Source: a virus. From it: 64,000 nucleotides of DNA. The notes below the pieces were generated by a model. It was given only the letters and a program-made list of their open reading frames with translations, did no database searches and was not told the origin of the DNA. Location of the stretch: IMG/VR virus record IMGVR_UViG_3300023184_000048, positions 1-64,000 of that record; one strand, written 5' to 3'. The position numbers were made by a program, and so were the translations under genes. Shown piece by piece: positions 1 to 6,795 of the stretch. The first letter of the stretch is position 1. Each line of letters starts with the position of its first letter.

Positions 1-357
1 ATTAAACATATATGTGAGCAGGTTAGAGCCATGTCATATGTGTTTAAATGTCCTGTTATATCAGCAGTTCAGCTTGCCAGAGGTTCTTTTGGCAAGGATA
101 ATCCCGGAATGGAAGGAATTGCAGAATCGATTGGTGTTGCAGCTACAGCAGATGTGATTATGTCTATTTTCCAATCAGAAGAAGATATGGAAATGGCTTT
201 AATCAAGTTGGGGATGATGAAAAACAGATTTGGGCCAAGAGGAATGATCCAAGCAATGAAAATTGACTACCCAACACTTAGTATTTCCCAATCCTCAGAA
301 GAGGAAGAGATTATGGATGATGAAGAACTTACTTTACTTGAAAAATTTAGCAGTTGA
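1..357 (+). CDS. gp41: Replicative DNA helicase, C-terminal part (T4 gp41/DnaB type), cut by window start
   Basis: Reading is open from base 1, so only the last 118 residues are seen. They match the end of the RecA-fold motor of DnaB-type helicases: a VISAVQLARG segment like the sensor strand ending in Q, then GIAESIGVAATADV and, about 25 residues on, KNRFGPRG, which is the usual K-x-R end of this fold. The protein unwinds DNA 5'-3' at the fork and partners the primase in T4-like phages. The tail is acidic (EEEEIMDDEE). It is first in a string of tightly packed rightward genes that includes gp32, clamp and primase. Family identity is clear; the N-terminal domain lies outside the window. Confidence 0.88.
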   Translation: MKHICEQVRAMSYVFKCPVISAVQLARGSFGKDNPGMEGIAESIGVAATADVIMSIFQSEEDMEMALIKLGMMKNRFGPRGMIQAMKIDYPTLSISQSSEEEEIMDDEELTLLEKFSS

Positions 358-361
358 AATT

Positions 362-556
362 ATGAGAACCATACAAGAGCACAACGAAGAAGTTAGAAAC
401 TATTACAGGTCCACTAAAAATAATATTGAGTGTCCGAACTGTAAATCCGAGATGGATGATGTTGATCGAGGGGTGTTATACTTGTCAAATCCTCCCCAAA
501 CAGATATCAAATGTTTTAATTGTGGGTATACATCCAAAAGATATGTAATATGTTGA
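362..556 (+). CDS. Small zinc-ribbon protein
   Basis: A 64-residue protein starting 4 nt after the helicase stop. Two CxxC pairs (CPNC and CFNC, 25 residues apart) are the classic spacing of a zinc ribbon. The N-terminus (MRTIQEHNEEVRNYY) looks helical. An upstream in-frame ATG at 263 exists, but it would overlap the helicase by 95 nt, so the ATG at 362 is preferred. It probably binds nucleic acid or protein in the replication operon; the exact role is unknown. Confidence 0.65.
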   Translation: MRTIQEHNEEVRNYYRSTKNNIECPNCKSEMDDVDRGVLYLSNPPQTDIKCFNCGYTSKRYVIC

Positions 557-1446
557 CTTTTATGATAAATGATCTAAATGTTTCTGTGTCTAAAGTCTTT
601 ATCTGGTCAACTTCAACCTTAGATGGTGCTACATCTACCATTATTCTTGGAAATATATTCAAGAATATGGAATATCAACATGCATTCTTTGGTGACTTTG
701 AAAATCAATATAAAAATTGGTCAGAAGATCATTTGGAAAACTATGACAAGGTGTTTGTAGTTGGAATGTCACTTACACAATCACTAATCAATAAAATCGA
801 TGACCCCAGAGTGGTATTCATTTCAAATAAGAAAGAAAACCTTAATGTTTTCGATTCTTCCATGATTTCCGAAGATTGTTCATCTTGTTCTAAGCTAATT
901 TATAAGAAATTCAAGGAAAAGGTCAAATTTACAGTTCCTCTGAAACAATTAATTGCTTATATTGATGATTATAATGGTAATACTCTGAAACATGAGGAAT
1001 CATCTTACCTAAATGCTGTTTATCGCAAGTCTGGATATAAAAAGTTTTCTACTTTTGTAAATCGTTTTTGGAATGGATTTGATGGGTTTACGAATGGTGA
1101 ATTAAAATTAGCTGAATCATTTTTTAAAGAAATTGACAGAGAGTGTGAAGGTCTTGACCTATTCAAAGGTGAATTTAAGAAATGGAAAGTGATTTTGACA
1201 TTCTCCAAGTGTCCAGTGACCGAAATTGCGAACAAGCTACTTGACAATTACGAAACCGATGTCATTATAGTGGTCAATACAGACAGTAAGTATGTTTCAT
1301 TTCGACGTAAACAAGTATCTGATGTTGATTTGAAATTTATGGCTGAACATTTGTGTGATGGTGGAGGAACAGAATCCTCAAGTGGTGGAACACTTACGAA
1401 AAAGTTTTTAGAATTCTCAGAACAACTTACCGAATATAAATCATGA
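550..1446 (+). CDS. DHH/DHHA1-like phosphoesterase superfamily protein, degenerate
   Basis: A 298-residue protein. The N-terminus has a strand followed by TLDGATST, resembling motif I of DHH phosphoesterases (RecJ, NrnA, Orn-like), where the Asp binds metal. The C-terminus reads YVSFRRKQVSDVDLKFMAEHLCDGGG followed by SSSGG in outline, which is the DHHA1 substrate-binding pattern (R...A...GGG...A.GG). The DHH triad itself is not visible; the position where it would fall reads VVFISNKKE. Fold membership is inferred and activity is doubtful. The start is ATG at 550, overlapping the previous stop; 562 is an alternative. The next gene starts within its stop (ATGA). Confidence 0.5.
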   Translation: MLTFMINDLNVSVSKVFIWSTSTLDGATSTIILGNIFKNMEYQHAFFGDFENQYKNWSEDHLENYDKVFVVGMSLTQSLINKIDDPRVVFISNKKENLNVFDSSMISEDCSSCSKLIYKKFKEKVKFTVPLKQLIAYIDDYNGNTLKHEESSYLNAVYRKSGYKKFSTFVNRFWNGFDGFTNGELKLAESFFKEIDRECEGLDLFKGEFKKWKVILTFSKCPVTEIANKLLDNYETDVIIVVNTDSKYVSFRRKQVSDVDLKFMAEHLCDGGGTESSSGGTLTKKFLEFSEQLTEYKS

Positions 1447-1736
1447 ATAATTTAGGAGATTCGGGTAGTCAACACTGTCATAGTAATTGGTATTGTCCAT
1501 CCTGTAGAGTGTTTGGTTACAATAAACCACATAAAGATGACTGTAATGAAAAGAAACTTCAAATTAGTGCTACTGCGAGAATCCCTAGAAAAAACGCATC
1601 CAAAAAGATTTGGAGTAAATTTTATAAAAAGTTTGTTCTTCAAGAAGATTTAAAAGAACATTTTAGTAAACCTAAAAAAGAGTCTAAAGAGATAAAGACT
1701 TGGAGAATAAGAAGAAAATTAAAGATTAAATTATGA
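1443..1736 (+). CDS. Hypothetical basic protein with Cys/His N-terminus
   Basis: 97 residues, starting by ATGA overlap with the gene before and ending by ATGA overlap with the gene after, so it is translationally coupled on both sides. The first third is Cys/His-rich (CHSNWYCPSC, then HKDDC), suggesting one bound zinc. The last two thirds are strongly basic (RRKLKIKL end). A nucleic-acid-binding accessory protein is likely but not proven; no family is recognised. Confidence 0.6.
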   Translation: MNNLGDSGSQHCHSNWYCPSCRVFGYNKPHKDDCNEKKLQISATARIPRKNASKKIWSKFYKKFVLQEDLKEHFSKPKKESKEIKTWRIRRKLKIKL

Positions 1737-2299
1737 AAAGAAGAAATTTTATAGGAGGAATATTATCCGCAATTGGCCTAAGTATTGTCTCCCTAAAAGC
1801 CACAGAGACAATCCCACCAGAATCATTTATTAGGTCGGACGATGATGAATTTTATTCATTTTTCTATAAGTTCAATGGGTTTCCAATTAGTGAACAGCAG
1901 AAAATGTTTTATGATTGGTATAAGAAAGATTATAAAATAATGACGATGAGTAGACAAACAGGGACCACTACATTTTTGATCACTTTGGCGGCATATAAAT
2001 CTCTTAAAAATGAAACCGTTTTCTATTTTACATTTGAGGGATATCATAGAAATCATTGTGTTGATATATACAAGAGAAACATGATCAACTTCAGAGAAAA
2101 TTTTCCCAAAAAAGTTTGGACACAGATGGAACCACGTTTCTTGACAAATTCTGATGGTATTAGAGGCAGCAATCCATCTATAGCATTGTTTGATAATTTC
2201 TCATATACGAGATACCCACATACAATTTTTAACTATTTCGATAGCAGAGATACTAAGGTATTTTGGATGGACACAGTAGAAACCAAAAACATATCATGA
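1733..2299 (+). CDS. Truncated terminase-like ATPase with broken Walker motifs and TAT-like leader
   Basis: 188 residues. Residues 1-23 (MKRRNFIGGILSAIG...) combine a twin arginine, Phe at +2 and a hydrophobic stretch, as in twin-arginine export leaders. Residues 52-180 follow the gp17 ATPase order seen in this phage's own terminase at 40178: an adenine-motif-like PISEQQKMFYDW, SRQTGTTT at 73-80 where the terminase has SRQIGKSS, SIALFDNF at 149-156 where it has FLAIDEAAW, then a KVFWMDT strand like its KIFMCST. The Walker A Lys is replaced by Thr and the catalytic Glu by Asn, so ATP hydrolysis is unlikely. No nuclease domain follows. It sits in the replication operon with ATGA overlaps. Function unknown; a decoy or regulator of packaging or helicase is one guess. 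Confidence 0.55.
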   Translation: MKRRNFIGGILSAIGLSIVSLKATETIPPESFIRSDDDEFYSFFYKFNGFPISEQQKMFYDWYKKDYKIMTMSRQTGTTTFLITLAAYKSLKNETVFYFTFEGYHRNHCVDIYKRNMINFRENFPKKVWTQMEPRFLTNSDGIRGSNPSIALFDNFSYTRYPHTIFNYFDSRDTKVFWMDTVETKNIS

Positions 2300-2568
2300 T
2301 AGACCCAAGTTCAGCAATTATCGAAGACGAAAGCTCGCACCTATTTCTATGTTATTGCACATTTATCAATAACATAACAGGTAAGAAGCTTTCAACACAA
2401 AATGTTTTCATTGAGACATTGAACAATGAGAAGTATAAAAAAATCCTAAAGGAGATCTTGAATCTTGAAACAGATTATGAAATTGTGAGAGTGTTTCTAG
2501 ATTTTGACGCATCTATCGCCAAATCAAAAATTGTGACTAAGATGATTAATAGCAAAGATAAGAAATAA
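2296..2568 (+). CDS. Hypothetical protein
   Basis: 90 residues from an ATG that overlaps the preceding stop (ATGA). The pattern alternates hydrophobic strands (LFLCYCTFI, VRVFLDFDASI) with helices, suggesting a small alpha/beta domain. The strand ending DFDAS could hold a metal-binding acidic pair. It directly follows the degenerate terminase-like gene, so it could be a remnant of that protein's C-terminal RNase H-like half; the similarity is too weak to claim. Confidence 0.55.
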   Translation: MIDPSSAIIEDESSHLFLCYCTFINNITGKKLSTQNVFIETLNNEKYKKILKEILNLETDYEIVRVFLDFDASIAKSKIVTKMINSKDKK

Positions 2569-2975
2569 TGTTTAATACATATAATTTAAGAGGTGGAAGC
2601 ACGGATGTTTATGTCAAACAAACAGTCACGGAGAAAAGAGCACCAACTGATGACTCAGTTAGACTGCTTATGGAGATGGAAGACAAAGCTCTGGATAAGT
2701 TGGTTTCAATCACAAAATTAGAAAACAACTTCTTCAAAGCTACTTGGCACACATTTGATGATTATATGAATGGTGGCCTTAATATCATTTGTAGGTTTGA
2801 ATTGAATGGGAAAGAAGAAAAGTTTGATTTTAAAATATGTAAATTCGAATGTAGAAACGATCAAGAGTTGATTGAAAAGGTGAGAGAGAAGGTTTTGGAA
2901 AGATTAAGTAGAATATTTACATATGAGCTTTTTAGTCATGGTTTAAAACCATTTGAGGGTCTTAGAAGAAGATGA
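2568..2975 (+). CDS. Hypothetical protein
   Basis: 135 residues; its ATG shares one base with the upstream stop (TAATG). It starts MFNTYNLRGGSTDVYV and has a central beta-rich part and a C-terminal helix rich in Glu/Lys/Arg. No family is recognised. Its place between coupled genes of the replication operon suggests early or middle expression. Confidence 0.6.
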   Translation: MFNTYNLRGGSTDVYVKQTVTEKRAPTDDSVRLLMEMEDKALDKLVSITKLENNFFKATWHTFDDYMNGGLNIICRFELNGKEEKFDFKICKFECRNDQELIEKVREKVLERLSRIFTYELFSHGLKPFEGLRRR

Positions 2976-3304
2976 GAAACATAACCGTAAGTCAAATTGA
3001 TTTGAAGAATGGATGTGAGCATGTCAAATTACACATATTTCCATTACCACAAATTAAAGATCCCGGATTTTACAGAACTATGATCTCATATTCAGCATTT
3101 TTTGAAAGTTGTAAATCTAGAAATAGGAGTAAGAATTATCTCTATTATCAAACAGACTTCAGGGATGGCGATTTGAGGGGTGAATACGAAAAACATAGGG
3201 ATTCTCAACTTCCAGTGGTTGAATATAAAAGCTTGCTTGATTTCTTTGAAGGTATAGGCTATGATAGAGCCACTAAGAGGTATATTGATGATCACAAAGC
3301 TTGA
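2972..3304 (+). CDS. Hypothetical protein
   Basis: 110 residues, ATGA-coupled to the gene before. Tyr/Phe- and Arg/Lys-rich with no visible motif apart from a helical C-terminus (SLLDFFEGIGYDRATKRYIDD). The following gene starts 17 nt inside its end. Unrecognised. Confidence 0.58.
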   Translation: MRNITVSQIDLKNGCEHVKLHIFPLPQIKDPGFYRTMISYSAFFESCKSRNRSKNYLYYQTDFRDGDLRGEYEKHRDSQLPVVEYKSLLDFFEGIGYDRATKRYIDDHKA

Positions 3305-3923
3305 ACAAAAAATCTATAATTCACATTTAGCTACATCTAGAAAGGCTCAAAATAAACCTTTTCAAATTAGAAAGCAATTTGATGATCTGGATGAAGACAA
3401 GGTTGCAATTCTTCAAAGACTTTCAAGATTTTTCAATGAATATAAAAATTTAGACATTGACACATTCTTTCTGGCACCTCACAAGATATATCCAGATGAA
3501 ACGTATTATCCTTTGGAATATTTCTTAACCAGAAAGGCTATTTCATGTTACACACAATATGTAAAGCAACTAGAAACCCAAGATCCCGATAATAATGATT
3601 CATTGGAGCGGTTACAGAAGTCTTTGAAATTTGTTTTCAACTATTGCAAGGAACACCAGTTGACTTTCGAGGATTATAAGGTATATCTAGAACCAGAGAC
3701 AACCCTGCCGATCTTCATCGACCATCTCAAAAATCACAAAATAAATTTTTACACACTTCACGCCTTGAATTTCTCACAACCTAAGATAGAATCCAGAATA
3801 TTGGATTTCATCTTCAACAATTTCTATACAACTTTCCAAACGACAAAGAACAAGTTTCAATTCTCCAAGAAGATGAAAGAATTCTCAAAACTAGCAACAA
3901 TTAAATTAAAACAAAAATTATGA
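3288..3923 (+). CDS. Possible helicase loader (gp59-like)
   Basis: 211 residues, all-helical by pattern. T4 gp59 is 217 residues and lies just upstream of gene 32; this gene has almost the same size and lies one small gene and one pseudogene upstream of gp32. The order of hydrophobic and aromatic positions is similar: an RKQFDDL...LQRLSRFF part, then a DxxFF helix, a YTQYVKQLE helix, KFVFNYCKEH, and IDHLKNHKINFYTLHAL, where gp59 has IFKLLQSNIISFETFILL. This is pattern similarity from memory, not an alignment. If right, it loads the gp41-type helicase onto gp32-coated DNA. The start at 3288 is preferred over 3261 to reduce overlap. Confidence 0.42.
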   Translation: MITKLEQKIYNSHLATSRKAQNKPFQIRKQFDDLDEDKVAILQRLSRFFNEYKNLDIDTFFLAPHKIYPDETYYPLEYFLTRKAISCYTQYVKQLETQDPDNNDSLERLQKSLKFVFNYCKEHQLTFEDYKVYLEPETTLPIFIDHLKNHKINFYTLHALNFSQPKIESRILDFIFNNFYTTFQTTKNKFQFSKKMKEFSKLATIKLKQKL

Positions 3924-4138
3924 AAGACAAGCTCACAGCATCGGAAGCAGTATTTGGATTTGCCGCGTGGTTGACAACCAGACCGGAACCTGTAACTTTT
4001 GGAAGTTCTTTTGAATGTTCAAATATCTGTAATCTAGTTAAAATTTTTATAGATGAAAATAAATTGGATTTCCCCAGAGATGGGTGGGAAAATAATTTAA
4101 TCCACCCATCTGGAGAATGTAGTTTTGGAAATATCTAA
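3920..4138 (+). CDS. Small conserved phage protein upstream of gp32
   Basis: 72 residues, ATGA-coupled to the gene before. The N-terminus (LTASEAVFGFAAWLTTRPEPV) followed by a short helix with FIDENKLDFPRDGW is a pattern I associate with small proteins encoded near gene 32 in T4-like phages, but I cannot name a function. Soluble and compact, with two Cys (CSNIC). Confidence 0.6.
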   Translation: MKDKLTASEAVFGFAAWLTTRPEPVTFGSSFECSNICNLVKIFIDENKLDFPRDGWENNLIHPSGECSFGNI

Positions 4139-4160
4139 TCAAAAGAAAATAAAATAAATT

Positions 4161-4367
4161 ATGAGTAATAGCACAACAACATCAAGTGGGGGCATCGGAT
4201 TTACCGGACTCCTTGCAATTCTATTCATTGGACTTAAATTGGGAGGAGTGATTACATGGCCATGATTATGGGTCTTGTCACCACTCTGGATTTCACTAGC
4301 ATTGGTCCTTACCATTATCACAATCACCTTTATTATAGTTGCATTGGTGGCTATGATTGCTAAATAA
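4161..4367 (+). pseudogene. Small two-TM protein (Fragile-X-F-like) interrupted by an in-frame TGA
   Basis: From ATG 4161 the frame reads MSNSTTTSSGGIGFTGLL, a hydrophobic helix, then VITWP and a TGA at 4263-4265. After it the same frame continues LWVLSPLWISLAL with a second hydrophobic helix, ending at TAA 4365. The small phage membrane family this resembles (from memory) reads GGIGFxGLL...WSWWWVLxPLW, so the stop sits where Trp is expected and one TGG-to-TGA transition explains it. TGA is used as a real stop throughout the window. So this is either a nonsense allele, a 34-residue truncated single-TM product, or a read-through site. Confidence 0.6.
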
Positions 4368-4372
4368 CTTTG

Positions 4373-4401
4373 CCTATAATTGAACTAATTCTAATTATAG
4401 G
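4373..4401 (+). promoter_or_regulatory. RNA hairpin in the gp32 leader, candidate translational operator
   Basis: CCTATAATT (4373-4381) pairs perfectly with AATTATAGG (4393-4401). The loop adds GAA:TTC around a CTAA tetraloop with one bulged T, giving about 12 pairs. It ends 39 nt before the gp32 ATG, and an A-rich unstructured stretch without G lies between. T4 gp32 represses its own translation through a pseudoknot about 40 nt upstream plus an unstructured operator. This layout is the same in outline. There is no T-run, so a terminator is unlikely. Confidence 0.5.
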
Positions 4402-4440
4402 TTCTTAAACACAAAAACAACAAACTGAAAAACAAACAAA

Positions 4441-5331
4441 ATGGCTAAAACTAATAAATTCGCAAACGCATTTGAAAAAATTAAAGGTGCTCTGGCTAAA
4501 CCAGAGAGTTCGGGTGGATCATATGATAACTTCATGAAGTTTCCTGCGGGAAGCACATATGTTATTAAGCTTCTGCCCACATTGGAGGAAGGAAAGGAAC
4601 CTCTGTTCCATCACTTCGTGAACGGTTTTACTTCTAAGTCTACTGGAAAGTATTTCAGTGTTCTGAGTCGTAAGACATTCGGTGAAAATGATCCAATTGA
4701 GAATCTTCGTTGGAAGCAGTGGAAGGCTTGGAAAGAAGCTAATCCAAAGGCTGATAACAAGGATTATGAAGGAGAAATCCAAAGTTCTGAAAACTGGTTG
4801 ATCAATGCCTATTGGGTTGATAATCCAGCTAATCCAGATCTTAATGGAACAGTTCAAATTCTAAAGATGGGTCCACAGATTAAGAAGCTTGTGGATGCTG
4901 CTACAGAAGGTGATAGGGCTGATGAATTGGGTTGGGATATTTTCGATCCTACCAAGGGATTTGATCTTAAGATTGTTGCTGCTAAACAAGGCATCTACAC
5001 AACCTATAAGGATTCATTCTTCTCTACCAAGTCCAAGAAGAATCTGAAGGATGAGGAAGTTGATGCTCTTTATGAAAATCTGCATGATTTGACTCAGGTT
5101 TATGCCGTCAAGACTGTAGAAGAGATTGAAGAAATTCTAGTTACTCATTACTTTACTGGAGATAATGAAAAGTCTGAATCTAAGGAGGAAAGGAAACAAC
5201 TTCCTAAGAAGGAATCGAAGAAGAAAGAGGAGAAGGTTGAAGATCCCGATCCTGATGATGAAATTCCAATGGAGTTTGATTCATCCGACGACGAAGTTAA
5301 TGCCCTTCTTGAAGGTTTAGACGAAGACTAA
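4441..5331 (+). CDS. gp32: Single-stranded DNA-binding protein gp32
   Basis: 296 residues in the T4 gp32 pattern. A short basic N-terminus (MAKTNKFANAFEKIKG) serves cooperative self-binding. The OB-fold core includes YVIKLLPTLEEGKEPLFHH, the aromatic ENLRWKQWKAW segment, ENWLINAYWVDNPANP and DPTKGFDLKI. The C-terminal tail is acidic, ending SSDDEVNALLEGLDED; in T4 this tail recruits replication proteins. T4 gp32 holds zinc with three Cys and one His in the core, but this protein has no cysteine at all, so the core must be stabilised without it. It coats ssDNA at forks. A leader hairpin suggests autoregulation. No Shine-Dalgarno is seen before the ATG. Confidence 0.9.
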   Translation: MAKTNKFANAFEKIKGALAKPESSGGSYDNFMKFPAGSTYVIKLLPTLEEGKEPLFHHFVNGFTSKSTGKYFSVLSRKTFGENDPIENLRWKQWKAWKEANPKADNKDYEGEIQSSENWLINAYWVDNPANPDLNGTVQILKMGPQIKKLVDAATEGDRADELGWDIFDPTKGFDLKIVAAKQGIYTTYKDSFFSTKSKKNLKDEEVDALYENLHDLTQVYAVKTVEEIEEILVTHYFTGDNEKSESKEERKQLPKKESKKKEEKVEDPDPDDEIPMEFDSSDDEVNALLEGLDED

Positions 5332-5332
5332 T

Positions 5333-5863
5333 ATGGAAGAACAACTACCACCAATGTCTCCAGATGATTTAGCTGCCCTTATGGGATTTGCTGGACCAAT
5401 TTTTGGAGAGACAAGACAAATCGAAAACATGACTTCTGAAAATCCAAATGTTGGGAGTCATGTTCAGGATGGTAGTATGAAGATCAGACAGGCACTTGCA
5501 CAAGCAGAAAATCAAGTGCGTATGCAAGTGCCTGTTCATGTTCCTCATGTGCCAATTCCAGTAATCCCGTTTATTCCAGAGACTATAAATCAACAAGGTG
5601 AAATGTTTCCCGTTAGTTCTGGTGGTTATGTTCAACCCACGACTACCGATTTCCCACATATTCAAAATGTGTTACAGATCAATACGCCTTCGAATGAACA
5701 ACAAATGGAGTTTTCGTTTGATCCGAATAAACATGACATTACAAATAATCATCTCCGAGATATTTCAAACACCTTGAAAAAGATTTTGAAGTATTATGAA
5801 GATGATTCAAAGACAAAAAAGACTAAAGAAGTAATTAAGTTAGTTGCAAATGGAAAATCATAA
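5333..5863 (+). CDS. Hypothetical protein with Pro/His/Val-rich linker
   Basis: 176 residues, 1 nt after the gp32 stop, so co-translated with it. It has an acidic N-terminal helix (SPDDLAALMGFAG), a low-complexity central linker (VPVHVPHVPIPVIPFIP), and a C-terminal helix with a Lys-rich end. The two-helices-plus-linker build suggests an adaptor binding two partners in the replication or transcription machinery. No family is recognised. Confidence 0.6.
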   Translation: MEEQLPPMSPDDLAALMGFAGPIFGETRQIENMTSENPNVGSHVQDGSMKIRQALAQAENQVRMQVPVHVPHVPIPVIPFIPETINQQGEMFPVSSGGYVQPTTTDFPHIQNVLQINTPSNEQQMEFSFDPNKHDITNNHLRDISNTLKKILKYYEDDSKTKKTKEVIKLVANGKS

Positions 5864-6068
5864 CAACGATAAAACCAGACCTGCTGAAAATATACAAGAA
5901 TTATTGATGTGTGCGGTAGGATCTACAGAAGATCTGCTTAGTTCTTTGGTGATTCTGAGAGATTCTAAAAAGGATGTTGGGCTATCTATGAATTTATTGA
6001 ATAATAAAATTTATGAGATCGATAATATGAGATCATTATTCGAATCATATCAAATAAATGTCCGATAA
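5850..6068 (+). CDS. Hypothetical small helical protein
   Basis: 72 residues from ATG 5850, overlapping the gene before by 14 nt and the clamp gene after by 11 nt. Mostly helical (NIQELLMCAVGSTEDLLSSLVILRD). Location directly before the clamp suggests co-translation. Unrecognised. Confidence 0.55.
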   Translation: MENHNNDKTRPAENIQELLMCAVGSTEDLLSSLVILRDSKKDVGLSMNLLNNKIYEIDNMRSLFESYQINVR

Positions 6069-6774
6069 ATTAAAACTAAACAAGAAGGAATTCAAAAAGT
6101 TCCTAGATAGTCTAGCAAAGATTAATGATTCTGCTATTCTTGATGTTAAAAAGGATAATATACATGCCCTATCTTCATCCGAGGATAGGAGCATGTTCCT
6201 TTGGTCATCATTAGATGGTGACTTTGATTTTGAGAGGACTCTAAACATCCAATCATTGCAGAAATTATCCAAATCTTTGGATTTGATAACAGCAGATAAT
6301 ATTGAATTGACTGTAAATTCCAATAATATTGAATATATTGGGAACAGCATCAAGTTCAAGTGTCATTTATACGATGATGGTATTTTACCAAAGCCTAAAT
6401 TGACTCTGGAAAAGATCAAAAGCTTCAAATATGATTATGAATTTGAATTCACTAAAGAATTTTTAGATTCGGTTCTCAAAAAAGCCGCAATCTTCAAAGA
6501 AGTAAGTAAATTGTATCTTTACACAGAAGATGATCATTTAGTTTGGGGTCTGATGGATAAAGCAATGACAAATACTGACTCAATTGTGATGGTTGGTGGT
6601 GATATTGATTTTGAAATGGATGAATTTATTTTAAATTTGGATAATGTAAGACTATGGAACTTAAATGGTGATAATGCTGTAAAGTTTAGAATTAATAAGA
6701 TGGGAATCGGAAATATTCAAGTAATATCTGGACAAACGGAATTGAACTATGTTGTAACTTCACTTACAAAATAA
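6058..6774 (+). CDS. gp45: Sliding clamp (DNA polymerase processivity factor) gp45
   Basis: 238 residues against 228 in T4. The fold pattern is that of the trimeric gp45 clamp: an N-terminal helix after a short strand (KLNKKEFKKFLDSLAKIND), a repeated strand-helix layout in two halves, and the end strand GQTELNYVVTS, which matches the ANYVVAL end of T4 gp45. The ring tethers the polymerase to DNA and in T4-like phages also activates late transcription as a mobile enhancer, so it links to the late boxes in this window. The loader subunit gp44 is encoded at 28005, far from here. A homing endonuclease lies immediately downstream. Confidence 0.85.
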   Translation: MSDKLKLNKKEFKKFLDSLAKINDSAILDVKKDNIHALSSSEDRSMFLWSSLDGDFDFERTLNIQSLQKLSKSLDLITADNIELTVNSNNIEYIGNSIKFKCHLYDDGILPKPKLTLEKIKSFKYDYEFEFTKEFLDSVLKKAAIFKEVSKLYLYTEDDHLVWGLMDKAMTNTDSIVMVGGDIDFEMDEFILNLDNVRLWNLNGDNAVKFRINKMGIGNIQVISGQTELNYVVTSLTK

Positions 6775-6783
6775 GTTGATTTG

Positions 6784-6790
6784 TTAAATA
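6784..6790 (+). promoter_or_regulatory. Late-type box TTAAATA before the GIY-YIG gene
   Basis: TTAAATA 5 nt before ATG 6796. It would give the homing endonuclease its own late transcript inside an otherwise early operon, as T4 seg and I-Tev genes have late promoters. Confidence 0.5.
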
Positions 6791-6795
6791 TATGA

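Noticed and set aside
263-361. Longer start for the small zinc-ribbon protein
   Set aside because: It would lie over the conserved end of the helicase, and the ATG at 362 follows the helicase stop by 4 nt.
4139-4327. Minus-strand 62-residue reading frame opposite the interrupted membrane gene
   Set aside because: No family pattern, no promoter, and it is the antisense of a recognisable protein.
4161-4367. TGA recoded as Trp across the phage (genetic code 4)
   Set aside because: Many genes end in TGA with ATGA overlaps to the next start, and no other in-frame TGA in a recognisable protein was noticed, so a single event is the simpler reading.
5333-5863. Late-transcription coactivator gp33
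   Set aside because: Position next to gp32 is suggestive, but no clamp-binding C-terminal motif of the gp33/gp55 type is present.
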